From contig OX578278.1 of the NCBI GenBank assembly GCA_951217055.1, positions 33,555,105 to 33,619,104 on the forward strand: a stretch of DNA of 64,000 bases, written 5' to 3'. Under the pieces are notes generated by a model. That model saw only the letters and a program-made list of their open reading frames with translations, did no database searches and was not told the DNA's origin. This stretch comes from Gerris lacustris (Eukaryota; Arthropoda; Insecta; Hemiptera; Gerridae). Within the stretch, counting starts at the first letter, position 1. Each line of letters begins with the position of its first letter. Shown piece after piece: positions 11,514-23,360 of this stretch. The translations under genes and the position numbers were made by a program.

Positions 11514-12060
11514 TTTTTTTTTTTTTTTTTTTTTTTTAACTTTTTTATTTAATTACTGCAACTACAATACTTCATTGTTATAAGCAATACAGATCTTTAT
11601 GAATATTTGACTTGAGACGACATGATGCAAGCAACTATCCAGTGATAGCACTTGCTAAATTGAGACGAAAAATATTTTATGAGTAATATAAAGCACAATT
11701 AATCAATTTAATTCATGATATTAAAATAAATATATTTAGTTCTCTAAGAGGTCACGTGGCCACTGCCTTTTCAGGCGTCTAGGGGGATTGTCAGGAATGG
11801 ACCGGGAAGACAGACTGTGGACTAGTGGATTGGAATGGTCAGAAAGGGAGTCGTGGAAGGATTTGTATCGGGAAATGGCTAGTTCACGGACAAAGGGTAC
11901 TTTGAGGTCGTTATGAAGGACGATATTTGAAACATAGAACTTTTTTGTTTTTTGACAAAGAATATCTTTGATTTTTCGTTGATTTGTTAAAGAATAGGAG
12001 AGGCACGAAAAACGCAATTTTTTAAGTACACATGTCGCAAAGATGAAATAATACGAAAAT
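11514..12060 (-). mobile_element. 5'-truncated Jockey-clade LINE, 3' end with poly(A)
   Basis: On the minus strand a coding tail (12017 to 11736) is followed by about 200 bp of 3' UTR, an aattaaataaa signal and a 24-nt poly(A), visible as T11514-11537 on the plus strand. This is the classic 3' end of a target-primed non-LTR insertion truncated at its 5' side near 12060. I could not identify the target-site duplication. Confidence 0.75.
11736..12017 (-). pseudogene. C-terminus of Jockey-like reverse transcriptase
   Basis: A 93-codon frame ends in the typical tail of insect Jockey-type LINE ORF2: a YVSN--LHNDLKVPFV block (family: APWYV-N--LH-DL-IP-V), then HSNPLVHSLSS, then PPRRLKRQWPRDLL and a stop. 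Polymerase domains are upstream and were lost by 5' truncation. The first about 30 residues look decayed. This is a dead insertion and not a host gene. Confidence 0.75.
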
Positions 12061-13154
12061 CGAAACTAAATATATATTTGTACTAAGGGCGTCCTACTCT
12101 TTCATTCGTCACCCCCACCCCACATGACGCGTTCCCGTTAAAAAATTGCAACCCCTTGTTTTTGACGTATGATTTTTTTGGGTTTACCTATAATTCTCTT
12201 ATCTTTGGGTTATTACAAATAACAGGACTGCACAAAACTGAAGTTTAAACGTTTTGTTTTGGGTACTTTTGGAGATCAGGTGCGTAAGTAATAGACAGAC
12301 AGACGCTGAAAATTATAAGGGTTCATGGTTTCTAAATTTGATTTTATAAATATGAGCCGTATGATATTCATCGTAATATGGGACGTATGATGAGCCTCTA
12401 AACTTATTTTGTACGTGGTGAGAGGTTTCTAAATGTGTTAACCAAATTTAATCGAAAAACGTTGAGTGGTTTAGTATCCACACGTCTGATGATGAATCAG
12501 ATCATAAAAGGCAGAACAAAGACAAATTCATTCTTTTAAAAAATAATATTTTAGACTGAGGGTACTTTGTAATGTAAAATCATTTAAATTTTTAAGACCG
12601 ACATTCTACGGCGCCACAGTATAATCTCTTATATATTGCATGTATGAAAGAGAAATAATTCTAACTACATATTCCAATACCTATCTCTACTACCTCTTGA
12701 ATAATTGATCCTTGATAAGGAAGGATAAGCTGACTAGATTAAAAAAAAAAACCTCTGTGCCTATTTCGTTGTAGAAATATTCAAATAGTTATTCTGAATA
12801 ATAAATAATATCGATTCTCTTCTGGTATATTTCAAAGGAAAACAAAATATCTAAAAAAAGACGAAACTTGTGTTAATAGCACTTTGTTCACGAGTAAAGC
12901 AATTTAAATAATTTTTATAGTAGAAATTCGATTTCATGATTATAATAATTTTTTCCATCAAAAATAGAGTAAACTGATTCACTAATGAAGTTTGTACGAG
13001 TCTAAATGTAACTATGAAAGTCTATTAAAAATTGATGCATTATATTCTTGCAAATAATTGAATACTTGGTAAAATGTTTAATGTGCATCCTGTTTTAGTC
13101 CTTAACATTACTATTATATCAAATAAATAACATTGTTTACTTATTGTTTGTGTA
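12061..13154. other. Unassigned DNA with minor repeat traces
   Basis: A agacagacagacgctgaaa phrase at 12292 suggests a decayed relative of the A/B repeats. Nothing else was recognised. Confidence 0.45.
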
Positions 13155-13628
13155 ACGAAAGCATTGTGATATTTTCTGAAGAATGACATTTTTTTATGTT
13201 TCCGATTCCAAAAAATATCTGGGAAAAAGATTCCGTTTCACATATCAGGGAACAATTTTGGTTCCGTGTCTGTCTGTCGGTGTATTTTTCATCATAATAT
13301 TTTAAAAACTTCTCGACCGATTTTGATGCCTTTTTTATGCTTGTTATAATTGTTGGTTCCGTAATATTTTCAAATTTCTTTGCATATTGCTTCCTTGTGT
13401 TTATTACCTATATCATTAAAAATACTGATCCGATTTTGAAGAAATTTGAATGCCTTGGTAGAAAGTAGGCCACAGATGGTCCTATTTTAATACCAACCAT
13501 CTGCGAAATGCTTAAAAATGAGTATGACCCCACTGGGAATCGAAACTGATCCAAATCTCCCTTAACCATTTGTCCAATAATGGAACGCGAAGAAGCTAAT
13601 TTCAACACCATTTGGCAGGTTATTTTAA
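13155..13628 (-). repeat. Family A dispersed repeat, near full length
   Basis: Reverse copy. The decayed hairpin end is at 13155. The gtctgtctgtcgg tract is near 13268. The right end has a reverse tRNA B-box-like phrase ccactgggaatcgaaac (13527-13543) and the closing catttggcaggttatt, matching 51806-51823. A 67-codon minus frame inside it is not a gene. Confidence 0.8.
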
Positions 13629-14245
13629 TATAGGTTAAAAATAAATATATTATAACTTTTTTATTATTGTAGACCTTTTATCTTTGTTACTATTTTAATC
13701 ACCATATATAATGTACAACAAGTCATTATTACTAATTGCAAATGTTTAATTATGATACTGTTACTTTTGTTAATTATACTTGAATTTAATTGAGAGCAAT
13801 AAATAATAGGTTTATAATTGGAACGATCCTCGTTTGGTATAACATCAAAGAGAATCGAATCTGTGTCGTGGATGCCACTCGTTTTGCACTCAGTTTTAGT
13901 TATTCACAAAAAGACGTCGTAGGTGGGAGACTAAATCCGCATAACACCACCCCGTCTACATGTTTAAAAGGATTGTATTTTAGCAGGATTAGTTTATCTT
14001 TCATCATGTCAGGCGAAATTATATTCAACAGCCCACTTCAAAACCTTCTGATAAATTTAATAGATCAACCCTTTGAGTACTGGGTAGTTAATTAGAATAT
14101 TAATAAAATATAAAATATACTTTCAAAAGGGACCCTTTATTTCAAACACAGCATTAATTCCAAATATATAATGTCTAATTATTTAAAAAAAAAAAAAACA
14201 AATTATCACATCGAGTAGATAAGTAAGGAAGCAGGTCCTGTAACC

Positions 14246-14249
<4 letters not shown>
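13629..14249. other. Unassigned DNA
   Basis: A 101-codon plus frame (13790-14095) has no recognisable domain. I see no promoter or splice context for it. Confidence 0.4.
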
Positions 14250-14295
<46 letters not shown>

Positions 14296-14299
14296 TTAA
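14250..14299. repeat. (AT)n microsatellite followed by poly(T)
   Basis: About 27 nt of alternating AT, then about 22 T. Confidence 0.9.
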
Positions 14300-14554
14300 A
14301 CCCTCATATTAAATTCAATGGTATGTAGAAAACTTATATTACTTTCTCTTTCCACACTCTAACTATTACACTAAATTACTGTTTACGTTTAACTTAACAA
14401 TAAGTATTTTTAGTTTTTCCTATAGATCATCCTCGAAACCCTTATGCCGAGATTATGTGTCTGTCTGTCCGTCGTACTTTGGTTAGAGGTGGTTACCGTT
14501 CACGCTAGAGAGTTCAAATTTTAAATACTGGCGTAACCTTTTGACCCACACATG

Positions 14555-14710
14555 GGAAAAAATAGAGAAGTAAAGCATTTTATCTACGATTGATACGAAA
14601 TATAAACTTTTTATATCTTTTTAGATGAGTAGAAAAATGAGGTGAAGAATTCTTCACCTTAACGCACGATTAGCGTGTTTGTTTACATTTAACAAAACTA
14701 ATTTATTAAT
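14555..14710 (+). repeat. Dispersed repeat E, copy 1
   Basis: It shares several blocks in the same order with 30270-30500: atctacgattgata, gaaatataaac, tttagatg-gtagaaa, acgcacgattag and gtttgtttacatttaac. It also has a small palindrome gaagaattcttc. It lacks the middle portion present in the 30-kb copy. Confidence 0.7.
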
Positions 14711-15018
14711 TAGCGATTAAAAACATTGTGACCCTCCGGGTGATCGAACAAGGGACCCCTAATCTATTTCTTGTTTATATTATTTTTCTTTCATATATGT
14801 TGGGATGGGGAAATAATAAAATTTTATATCAGAATATAACATATAGCATAACAGTCTAGGAATCCCTAAAAAGTATATGGAGGCAAGTGCTTTCCTGTGA
14901 TTTTTTTTATACACACAGTCGATTATATTCGAATAATTCTGTCTGATAAATCGTGCAAAACTTTCTCATATATATACTGTATTTGAATTACATAATATAT
15001 TATATTTTAATTTAAATT

Positions 15019-15122
15019 ATAATTATTATTTACTACGAGAAACAGAAAGTGAAAAATACACTCCCGCGCCGGGATATGAGTGTATTTTTCACTGTCTGTT
15101 TCCCGTAGTAAATAATAATTAT
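15019..15122. repeat. Palindrome, 45-bp arms, 14-nt GC-rich loop
   Basis: The left arm (15019-15063) and right arm (15078-15122) are reverse complements with about two mismatches. The loop is ccgcgccgggatat. The right arm ends in aataataattat, which is also the candidate target duplication of the neighbouring PLE. It may be a tiny foldback element or a by-product of the PLE insertion. Confidence 0.85.
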
Positions 15123-15153
15123 GTAGATTGTTGGTTTTGTCCCTTTTAGTATC

Positions 15154-15665
15154 TAGATCGTTGAAGTGTGGGTCGGTAAGGGTTAAAAAATTTGTTAATA
15201 AAGACGAACTTTCATCTTAATCGGCTATATTTCGCCTCCACCGAGGCATATTCGTGCCTGCAACATCATATTAACTTACATCAAAATATAGAACAAACAT
15301 TTTTTTTAAAACAGCTGATAGGAGTTTATACATTTTAGTTTTAAATTGTTTTTTAGAAACATACCGGCAAACTGAACTATGGTTTTTCATAGGTAGGTGA
15401 GATATAAAATCAATAATCTTCCAATCAAATTGGAGTTGTCATACATCTATCAGTATCTCTACACTTCCTCGAACATCTGAATTAATAAATTTTAACAAAT
15501 AACAATATAACAAAAACATATAACGTACTAATTTAATGTTAACAATAAAACTACGGACGAGATCAACTATCAACCTGGTAACTTGAGGTAACCTAACTTT
15601 TACCTTCCTTTTTATTTAGAAGAAACACTAGATAAGAATAAACTATTTATGATAAGGACGGATAT
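15154..15665 (+). repeat. PLE inverted arm, left
   Basis: 512 bp, reverse complement of 16936-17447. It carries the 5' region of the element, including the first coding stretch, in inverted orientation at the element's 3' side. Confidence 0.92.
15223..15258 (-). ncRNA. Hammerhead-like motif in PLE left arm (decayed core)
   Basis: Minus strand: outer stem GGC/GCC, then ACGAAUA in the place of CUGANGA, one extra U, a 5-bp stem GCCUC/GAGGC with loop GGUG, GAAA, the palindrome core UAU, then A before the closing GCC. The layout equals that of the 53-kb motif but three core bases differ, so self-cleavage is unlikely. Confidence 0.35.
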
Positions 15666-15791
15666 TTTATTGAGACTTTTTATTATTAATTTGTTATTAT
15701 TTATAGTATTACATATTTATTTTAATTATGCTGGCTGAAAATTTAATTTTACGATTTTATTTTTTGTGGCGGGAAATTTTGATTTAAATGG

Positions 15792-16109
15792 TTATTGTTT
15801 CTTTAAGACAGCAGAATAGTACTTGTTAATGTCTTTTGAGTCTGTTTTAAAATTGACGGTATTATCCGTCATTGCTATGTAACAGGCTTCTAGGTATTTT
15901 CTTTTGGATTCTTTTATTTCCGTGTCTAATATTTTTACGTCTAAGTTTATTTGGTGGTTGTTGCTTTTTGTATGTATGGCAAGGGCAGTCTTATCATTTT
16001 TAGCTTTTATATCATATTTATGTTGATTTAAACGGTTTTCCAGCGTTTGTGAAGTTTCACCAATATATACTTGGTTACAATCGTTACAATTAATTTTATA
16101 AATTATGTT
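15792..16109 (-). pseudogene. PLE GIY-YIG endonuclease domain
   Basis: About 105 codons open on the minus strand, ending at a stop at 15792-15794. The motif pair IYKI and VYIGET corresponds to GIY...YIG. It is followed by ENRLNQH (catalytic Arg) and RKYLEACYI (candidate catalytic Glu). In PLEs this domain follows the RT and cuts the target. Here it lies in a different frame from the RT, which stops at 16103-16105, so a small indel near 16105 separates the two domains. Confidence 0.85.
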
Positions 16110-16935
16110 AGATTTTTGCTTTTTTCAGTTGGGTCTTTTAAATTATGGTGGAAAACAGATCCAAATTTACTAGTTGGTTTGAAACCAAATTTTATTTTAT
16201 CACAGTCAAATGCTTTGAAAGTTTTTTGGATTTGTTCTGATAGGCCAGGTACATACGTGAGGGATTTATAATATTCTATGCTATTAGTTGGGTCTTTAGG
16301 TTTAGGATTGTTATTTACTATAGAGTACCATGCTTTCTTTATTATATTGATGGGGTAGTTATTTTTTGTTAATTTCTTGAATATGGTTGTTTTTAGATTA
16401 GGTATGTATTTTTTGTCTGTGCAAGCTATAGCTTTTTTAATTAGGTTAAGAATGGAGTTTTGTTTTTGATAAAACGGATGGTTTGAGAATAAATTAAGGA
16501 ATTGGTATTTTTTAATCTCCTTTTCATACCATATTGTGGATATTTCACCATTGTTCTCTTTTACTATAGTTACGTCTAAGTAGTTTATTTTATTGTCTGT
16601 TTCTTTTTCCATGGTGTATGCTATATTTTTGTTTTGTTCATTGAAGATTCGGAACGTTTCGTCTATGTATGATGTTTTTGTAATTAAAAGAAGATCGTCT
16701 ACATATTTAGCAATAAATTTAGGTTTTATTTCCAGTCGGTTTATAGTTTGAGCTATAAGTTCATTTATGAATATCCCACTAATGTTAGTAGAAATGCAAC
16801 TACCCATCGGCGTTCCGTTTAGTTGTCTAAATAGTTGGCCATTATATAAAATGTAGTTGTTCCCACATATGAATTTTATTATTTCTAAATAAGAGTTTTT
16901 ACATTTTATGCTGGTGTGTGGTAAAATTTGCTCCC
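16103..16935 (-). pseudogene. PLE reverse transcriptase core
   Basis: A minus frame, open from about 16935 down to the stop at 16103 and with an internal ATG at 16807, contains the RT fingers/palm: NGTPMGSCIS (motif B-like, around 16807), then AKYVDDLLLI with the catalytic YVDD at 16694-16705, then NYLDVTIVK. Then comes the PLE linker region up to the frame's end. Coding also reads in another frame within the right arm (to about 16915, phrase FMIRTDMGANF), so a second frameshift lies near 16905-16920. It copies RNA into DNA in an active element. This copy is broken. Confidence 0.88.
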
Positions 16936-17447
16936 ATATCTGTCCTTATCATAAATAGTTTATTCTTATCTAGTGTTTCTTCTAAATAAAAAGGAAGGTA
17001 AAAGTTAGGTTACCTCAAGTTACCAGGTTGATAGTTGATCTCGTCCGTAGTTTTGTTGTTAACATTAAATTAGTACGTTATATGTTTTTGTTATATTGTT
17101 ATTTGTTAAAATTTATTAATTCAGATGTTCGAGGAAGTGTAGAGATACTGATAGATGTATGACAACTCCAATTTGATTGGAAGATTATTGATTTTATATC
17201 TCACCTACCTATGAAAAACCATAGTTCAGTTTGCCGGTATGTTTCTAAAAAACAATTTAAAACTAAAATGTATAAACTCCTATCAGCTGTTTTAAAAAAA
17301 ATGTTTGTTCTATATTTTGATGTAAGTTAATATGATGTTTCAGGCACGAATATGCCTCGGTGGAGGCGAAATATAGCCGATTAAGATGAAAGTTCGTCTT
17401 TATTAACAAATTTTTTAACCCTTACCGACCCACACTTCAACGATCTA
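16936..17447 (-). repeat. PLE inverted arm, right (5' side of the element)
   Basis: 512 bp, about 99% identical to the reverse complement of 15154-15665. It leads directly into the RT coding region. Confidence 0.92.
17343..17378 (+). ncRNA. Hammerhead-like motif in PLE right arm (decayed core)
   Basis: Exact mirror of 15223-15258, here on the plus strand: GGC, ACGAAUA, extra U, stem GCCUC/GAGGC, GAAA, UAUA, GCC. Note that it lies antisense to the RT reading direction. Confidence 0.35.
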
Positions 17448-17599
17448 ATAATAATTATAATTTGATTTAAATTAACATTTAAACTTTCCGTAGTATGGAA
17501 ACTACCAAAAACTTAAAATTGAATAATATATTATATTGACCATAAAATCATATTATTTCAACTTATTCAACACGTGGTTGTTTACTATTTGTTTTCAAT

Positions 17600-18010
17600 T
17601 TTCAACAAAATAATATTTATTTTCATTAATATCTCGAGAGATATTGTTCCCGGAAAAACGACTTACGAGTATATGATTTTATTGGATTCGTATTTAAAGG
17701 GACTATATTTCATAGATTGTGTCATCAAAATCGTCGAAACCGAATAATTAGGTATTTTTAGAGAGATTTCGGCTTGTAGAGCCCCTATATTTACGCTAAA
17801 TTTTTTATTTTTTTATTCTCAGAATATGATTTTTCTGAATGCCAAATTTAATTAAAATCAGCACAGTAGTTACGGCTTCACTCGTCTGAACAGATTACAG
17901 ACCACAGTTGGAAATGTTTTAAAACCACTTGTTATGATTCAGGGGACCTCAACGTAGTAAATGAATCAACATTTATATTCACGCCATCATAATATTTTTT
18001 TCTTTACATA
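17600..18010 (+). repeat. Family B dispersed repeat
   Basis: Plus-strand copy: the cccggaaaaacg block near 17651, the tcaaaatcgtcg block near 17734, the ctcgtctgaacagatt block and the ggggacctcaa block near 17942. The terminal hairpin is decayed. Confidence 0.8.
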
Positions 18011-21000
18011 TACTACTGTTTATAGACTGTAAAAAGTGATGTAGTCATCTTAATTAAATACAAATGAAATCATACTAAATGCTTCTTTGTTTAATAAATT
18101 GCACCCAAGAATGAATGGAATGCAGGTACTATCCTATCAATTTGAAAATTTGCATTAGATCAAGTTGGTCTTGGTTGTCTAGTATTGATTTGTAATATCA
18201 AGTATAAAAACAAAATGTATTTAACCATGTCTATTCTTAAACCATCTGTTAAATTTTAAGCGAAATGAAACATTAAAAAGAGAATATTTTATTTCATTCT
18301 TGTTTTCTTTACAAGTTTTTATTGAATAGTTCATTTTGTGAATACTTTGTATATGTTTCTAGGTATTGTCTTACCTTCCAGTCTCATTAAGCCTTCTATT
18401 GTCTTCTAGTATCCACTTCATAAATAAAACAACTAAAAAAAGGACCTTCTTACATGACAATACGTATTCAGAGATCCATGAATAATTCACAGCCATTTAA
18501 TATAATGACCCTATTAAGGACTTGAATTAACTAGGTTGAAATTCTGCTCGCAGTAAATTTCAGTCTCGCTAAAAATTCTTAAAGGGAATATTTTCTTTGC
18601 TTTTTTTTATCGGAGTCTATTTGTATCCTAAACCAGTAATCATCATCATAAACCATTTTTTGTTTATGGGCGATCGAATTTAAATTTTTAATTACTTTAT
18701 TTATCCTCCTATAATTAAGACTTTGTGTGTTTGTGCTTATTTTTTTATCTATCTAAGATACTAATAACATATATGGAAATATACTTATGATATACGGATA
18801 TTATTTACAGACATATTTATGATTTTCTCATTGTTTAATCTTGTGTAATATATTGGTACATTAATTTTATGTACATCTATTCAAATGTTTATAGATAGCT
18901 ATCATATAAATATAGTGAATCCACTATATATGATTTAGTTCCTTTATGCATACGATTATATATACGCCAGTATGTCAGTATAAACACAGCTAGGTGACTA
19001 TGGAATGTCTCTTGTGATATGAAAATTTATTATATACTCCACAATAATTGAATAAACAAATAAATTAATGATTAGTTTTTACCTGTAATTAACCGATTAA
19101 AAATGTCAGAAACAGTTTTAATTTTAAATTGTGTACTGAGTTAGAATATTGTACTTCATGTTCGAACGAAAGTTATTTCTGTCCATGGCATAATAAGGCT
19201 CTAACCACACAAGCCCAGATTTACAATAGGAAAACTGGGCATTTGCCTAGTTATGATTTGCCTAGTTATGCACTGCGGATTTAGAGGTGCGCCAAAATCT
19301 TGTGAGAAGGGAAGAATAAAATTGAGAACACTTTTTTGCTCGTCGACTCTTTGGGGCATCGAAAACTACCCATTCCCCAGTCGGATCAAATTTAGGGGCG
19401 CCTATACGATTTTTGCCCAGGACGCAAGGCACCTAAAATTGGGGCTTGTGACCACATTATCCTCTAACACCTTTAAGAATACTATACTATAAGAATAATA
19501 TTATTGGCACTGAAGATGACTTCTAGTGATTAAAAAATTACTTTATATTATAAAGTTACTTTTGGCGGAGAAAGGTCTCTTTCATACTTAGATTTTAGGC
19601 GTCTTTCTTTCCTTAGAATTTAAACGTCTCTTTCATCCTTTGCTTGAATTATCTATCACTAAAGCTATTACAATATATTTGTAAGTTAAAAACGCGATTA
19701 AATTATCTGCTTATATTATGATCTTTTACGACTAAACAGGAAGTTTAGTTTGAATTTTAATCTACTATAGAAGTAATTGTGGAAAGATAAGTACTCTTTC
19801 AAAGAATTAATATTTAAATAATTATAGCCCATAAATGCAATTTTTTTATAATAAATCCTTTATATTCATAAATTTTAGTTGTGAGAGGGTAAATATTGGT
19901 ATAATTTCATTTTATCATTTAAAAAAAATAATCTAAATTTTTTTTTTTTATTTCTGTTTCTTCTTGGGCTGCAGGGTGTTTGTGTTGTGTTGTGCATTAA
20001 AAAACTTGGCTATATTTCAGAGTAACTGGAGATTACTTGTATTAGAAGGTTACTCCCCTTCTTCATGAAATCATATATTTGTTAAATAGGAAATGGGAAA
20101 TGTTTACTCAAATCACCACTTTTAATACTTAGATAAAGGCCTGATGATCCAAGGGAATAAAAGAATAATTCATGTTTTTTTGTTTTTTTTAGATTAAACA
20201 TATAAATAAATTATACATATTAATTAATTAGTCACAATGTTTTTGTATTGGTGCAGAGTCTAAGTGCCAAGTTTCAGTTCGATTGAATGGCTGGAAGAGG
20301 GTTTAGTTAGTTCTCCAAAGATTTTGACGACACCGACAAACAAACAGTGATGTTAGTATACATATAGGATTTAAAAACAACGCTCCTACTCAAACTAAGG
20401 TAATGAACATAGGCCCGACAAATAGGCCCGATTTCAATTTCTTTACAATATTTCCTCCTATTTATTTAGGTGCATTAAAAATTTGTAATATTATTTTCAT
20501 AGTTTAGTTAAATATAAATATATAATTTTTTTTAAAAAAGTGAGCTTTTTTAAAACATGCACCCAAAATTTATTGATATATCGGTTAATATAACTAATAA
20601 CTGATTAATGTATTGTAATGGGAAATACAAAATCTGTGGATAGTTTCAGTTTCTAGTTACCAGGAAGTGGGTCTAATTATAATTACAAGATTTATCCCGT
20701 ACAATGTGAAGCTAATTAAAATCGTGTGAAAATAACAAAAACAACAACAAATATTGAATATACAATTATTTGAAATATTATAATGATTTGAAATATAAAC
20801 GACGAAAACAATATTAATTCTAAACAGTTATAAAGATTAACTCATAGCTATTTTGAAATGACTCATATAATATTTGGGATAAGATATGCATTTGATCTAA
20901 TCTGCAAAATATTGTCAGTGACATTTTGAACCCTTAGCCGAGACAAACTCTGATTGTGAAATAATAATCTATGAAATTTTTCATAACATTGCATTGCGGC

Positions 21001-21119
21001 ATCTTAACTGTTGACGTTATTATTTTTAATTGACTGTGGTCCATCTCATCATTATTTTTAGGCAATAATATAATCCAAATGGAATCAATTTATGCATAAT
21101 GCATTAATATATTTTTATT
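18011..21119. other. Largely unassigned AT-rich DNA
   Basis: No gene recognised. A GC-richer patch at 19190-19480 (aggtgcgccaaaatcttg, ggggcgcctat) looks like a dispersed repeat but has no second copy here. Its 79-codon plus frame is not assignable. At 20139-20165 ggcctgatgatcc resembles a decayed copy of the hammerhead-like motif. At 20255-20345 a caagtttcagttcgattgaatgg block followed by gacaaacaaacag looks like another short-repeat family. Confidence 0.45.
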
Positions 21120-21290
21120 CTAATCTATATATTTATTCACAAAAAAAGTGTGTACAAATTTTTAGCATCAATGAGTTACTTTTCTCCTTAAAAAATAATG
21201 GCCTTATTACATGTATTCTCTTAATTTTGTCATAAAACCCTTGATGGACGTCCAATTTATTTTTAAGGGTGACTATTTTTTTTTTACATT
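21120..21290. repeat. Dispersed repeat G, copy 1
   Basis: It matches 23205-23360 in order: agcatcaatgagtta-tt, cttaattttgt-ataaaacc, ttga-tggacgt and tttatttttaag. The minus frame here (21133-21321) is part of the repeat. Confidence 0.7.
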
Positions 21291-22099
21291 CTTTTATAAC
21301 ATTTTCTTTTTTTGTCTCCAAATCTTGTAACCTAAATTTGACTTACTTTCCAAGTACAAAGAAAGCTAAAACTTGCACAGAGATTATGAATTTCCGAGAA
21401 AAATACAATAACCAGGTATTCATTTTACAAATTGTGCAAAATCTATAAAAACGTGTTGTTTCATATAATGCAAAGGTATCGGTATCGCTTTAAATTAAAA
21501 ATATAATTTTTGGACAATAAGATACTTTATGCTAAAAGTTCAGTTAAATCTAGATCTTTCTGGACATTAGTTATTAATCAGTTCAGTTGCTAATTGCTAA
21601 CTCGTCTTACGAGCAACTCCCTTCAAAATGATCAATCGGTTCGAAGCGTCATTATCCTATCCTCAAAATGTGGGATACAGATGAAGTAGTGTTCTGCAGA
21701 AGAGATTATCTTAGATTAGACACTGCCCACGAAAGTCTACGCCCAAATAAACAAATTTTGCAACTTTTTTTTTGCTATTTCCATTACATCACGATAACGG
21801 CATTAGGTTATTACACGATTCGCATGATTTACACATCTACTCGATAAGTTATCATCAGTGTAAAACATGTCTCATCTCTCTGAGATTTACCAGATATGTC
21901 GCTATTTAAACCTAAGTTTCAGGTGAGTTACGAATACTCTAACAACTTGGCTACACCGTTCCCAGTTTTTAAGTTGATTTGAGCTGAGGTTCTTTCAATT
22001 AGATTGTTATATATTCATTGATTATGAATGCTATACCTGTACAACATTATCAAACCTTGAAACCAGTTTCGTTTGCATTATTTACGGTTTATAATTAAA
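21291..22099. other. Unassigned DNA
   Basis: A cggttcgaagcgtcat phrase at 21638 resembles the GAAACGUC end of the hammerhead-like motifs but has no core beside it. Nothing else was recognised. Confidence 0.4.
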
Positions 22100-22740
22100 T
22101 ATAATGGTTATATCAGTCTTTCAATCAAGTAGACAAGTATCTTTATGGCTTTTACAGAGCAAAGGTTTATTGACAATGGATAATCCATTCTTTTATATAT
22201 TTTGATGTCGGTCCTGCAGCAGGTACAAAGGCATTCACCTTTGTCAGTTTGGCGCCGGGTGTGTCTGTTGTCACGTGGATAAACCCATCTCGCACGGTTC
22301 ATTGTGTATTGTGTTAGTTATTGAAGAAGCTTTGTAAGTAGTTGTAAAGGTGATGTTTGTTATGATCAGGTGTTGGTTTGAAGCATGCTTATTGACGCCA
22401 GAGTATTGCGGTAAGTTTAGTTTACCGAAGGTATGAAGTCAGGCAGCTGGTTTCCTATCTCGCAGCCGGTTGCTTTACTCACTTTACTGGCTTAGTATGT
22501 TATCGAACCGAGAGCTCCTCTGTGTTTCTGTATTTCACGGAGTTTACCAACTTTCTCTGTGTGTTGGGGGTTTCGCTCCACGACCCTCTGCTCCTAGGGG
22601 TCCTAAACCCTAAAACCCCTAAGGGACAATCCAACACCACACCTTTCATCTGCCCTTGGCCCTAATTTGGAACCGACCTCCGACTGTTCTGCATTAGGCG
22701 AATTCACACGTTAACCCAATCCAACGTTTAACTAAAATAC
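22100..22740. other. GC-richer block of unknown origin
   Basis: It is distinctly less AT-rich than its surroundings. It includes tttggcgccgggtgtgtctg (22248-22267), which faintly resembles a retroelement primer-binding site. It also has an inverted pair tcctaggggt/acccctaagg around 22592-22626. No flanking LTRs and no coding region were seen. It could be a decayed retroelement end or a host regulatory/UTR segment. Confidence 0.3.
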
Positions 22741-23204
22741 TCTTCCTACTAAGCTCTTCTGTTATAACCCAAATTTTCAACTTTAATAAACTCAGTCAAT
22801 TAGCCAAAACCAGCATGGATTAATCCTACTCAATAGTTTACAGTTCGTTACGAAAGAGACGGGTTTTACCCAAAATACTTTAAGCAAACACCTCCGAAAC
22901 TAATTATTCCCATTTCATGGATTAAATTGGAAAATATAAATGGTTTCCAATGGTTAATGAGATTGGGAAAACCCTGCACTAAATTTGAATAAATAGACAC
23001 CGGGCTGCATACTTAGTTTTCCTTATTCACCTTTAAATTTATAGCCCTTCATTACAGTAATGTTATTTGTTAAGAACTTTAGTAATACCCTTTATTTACA
23101 TTACAATTTATTTAAAGACTAATCAATCGAGTTGTGTAACCACTTGACTTCGCTGTTCAGGCTTTTTTTGTTGAAGTTATTTAAATTAGGTTCTTATTTA
23201 TTTT
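22741..23204. other. Unassigned AT-rich DNA
   Basis: Nothing recognised. Confidence 0.4.
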
Positions 23205-23360
23205 TTGATTATATATGCAGAATAAGTAAATAAAAATTATCAGCATCAATGAGTAACTTATCTTCGTAAAAAAAAATTCTGAATTACATATATAGTCTTA
23301 ATTTTGTTATAAAACCATTGAATGGACGTTTTATTTATTTTTAAGAACGAGTTTTTTACT
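23205..23360. repeat. Dispersed repeat G, copy 2
   Basis: Same orientation and block order as 21120-21290, with moderate divergence. Confidence 0.7.

Larger units (their letters stand above)
15123..17446 (-). mobile_element. Penelope-like retroelement with inverted 512-bp arms
   Basis: Read on the minus strand: a 5' arm (17447-16936), a reverse-transcriptase core with YVDD, a GIY-YIG endonuclease frame, then the same arm inverted (15665-15154) and a 31-bp tail (15153-15123). RT fused to GIY-YIG and inverted terminal copies of the 5' region (pLTRs) are hallmarks of EN-positive Penelope-like elements. I see only about three differences between the 512-bp arms, so the insertion is young. The 12-bp sequence aataataattat occurs at 15111-15122 and 17447-17458 as a putative target-site duplication. 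Frame breaks make the coding part defective. Confidence 0.88.

Noticed and set aside
11514..11537. Plain poly(T) microsatellite
   Set aside because: Better explained as the poly(A) tail of the minus-strand Jockey LINE that follows.
22240..22640. LTR retrotransposon boundary or telomere-like repeats (cctaaaccctaaaacccc)
   Set aside because: No paired LTRs, no gag-pol, and only an imperfect handful of telomere-like units.
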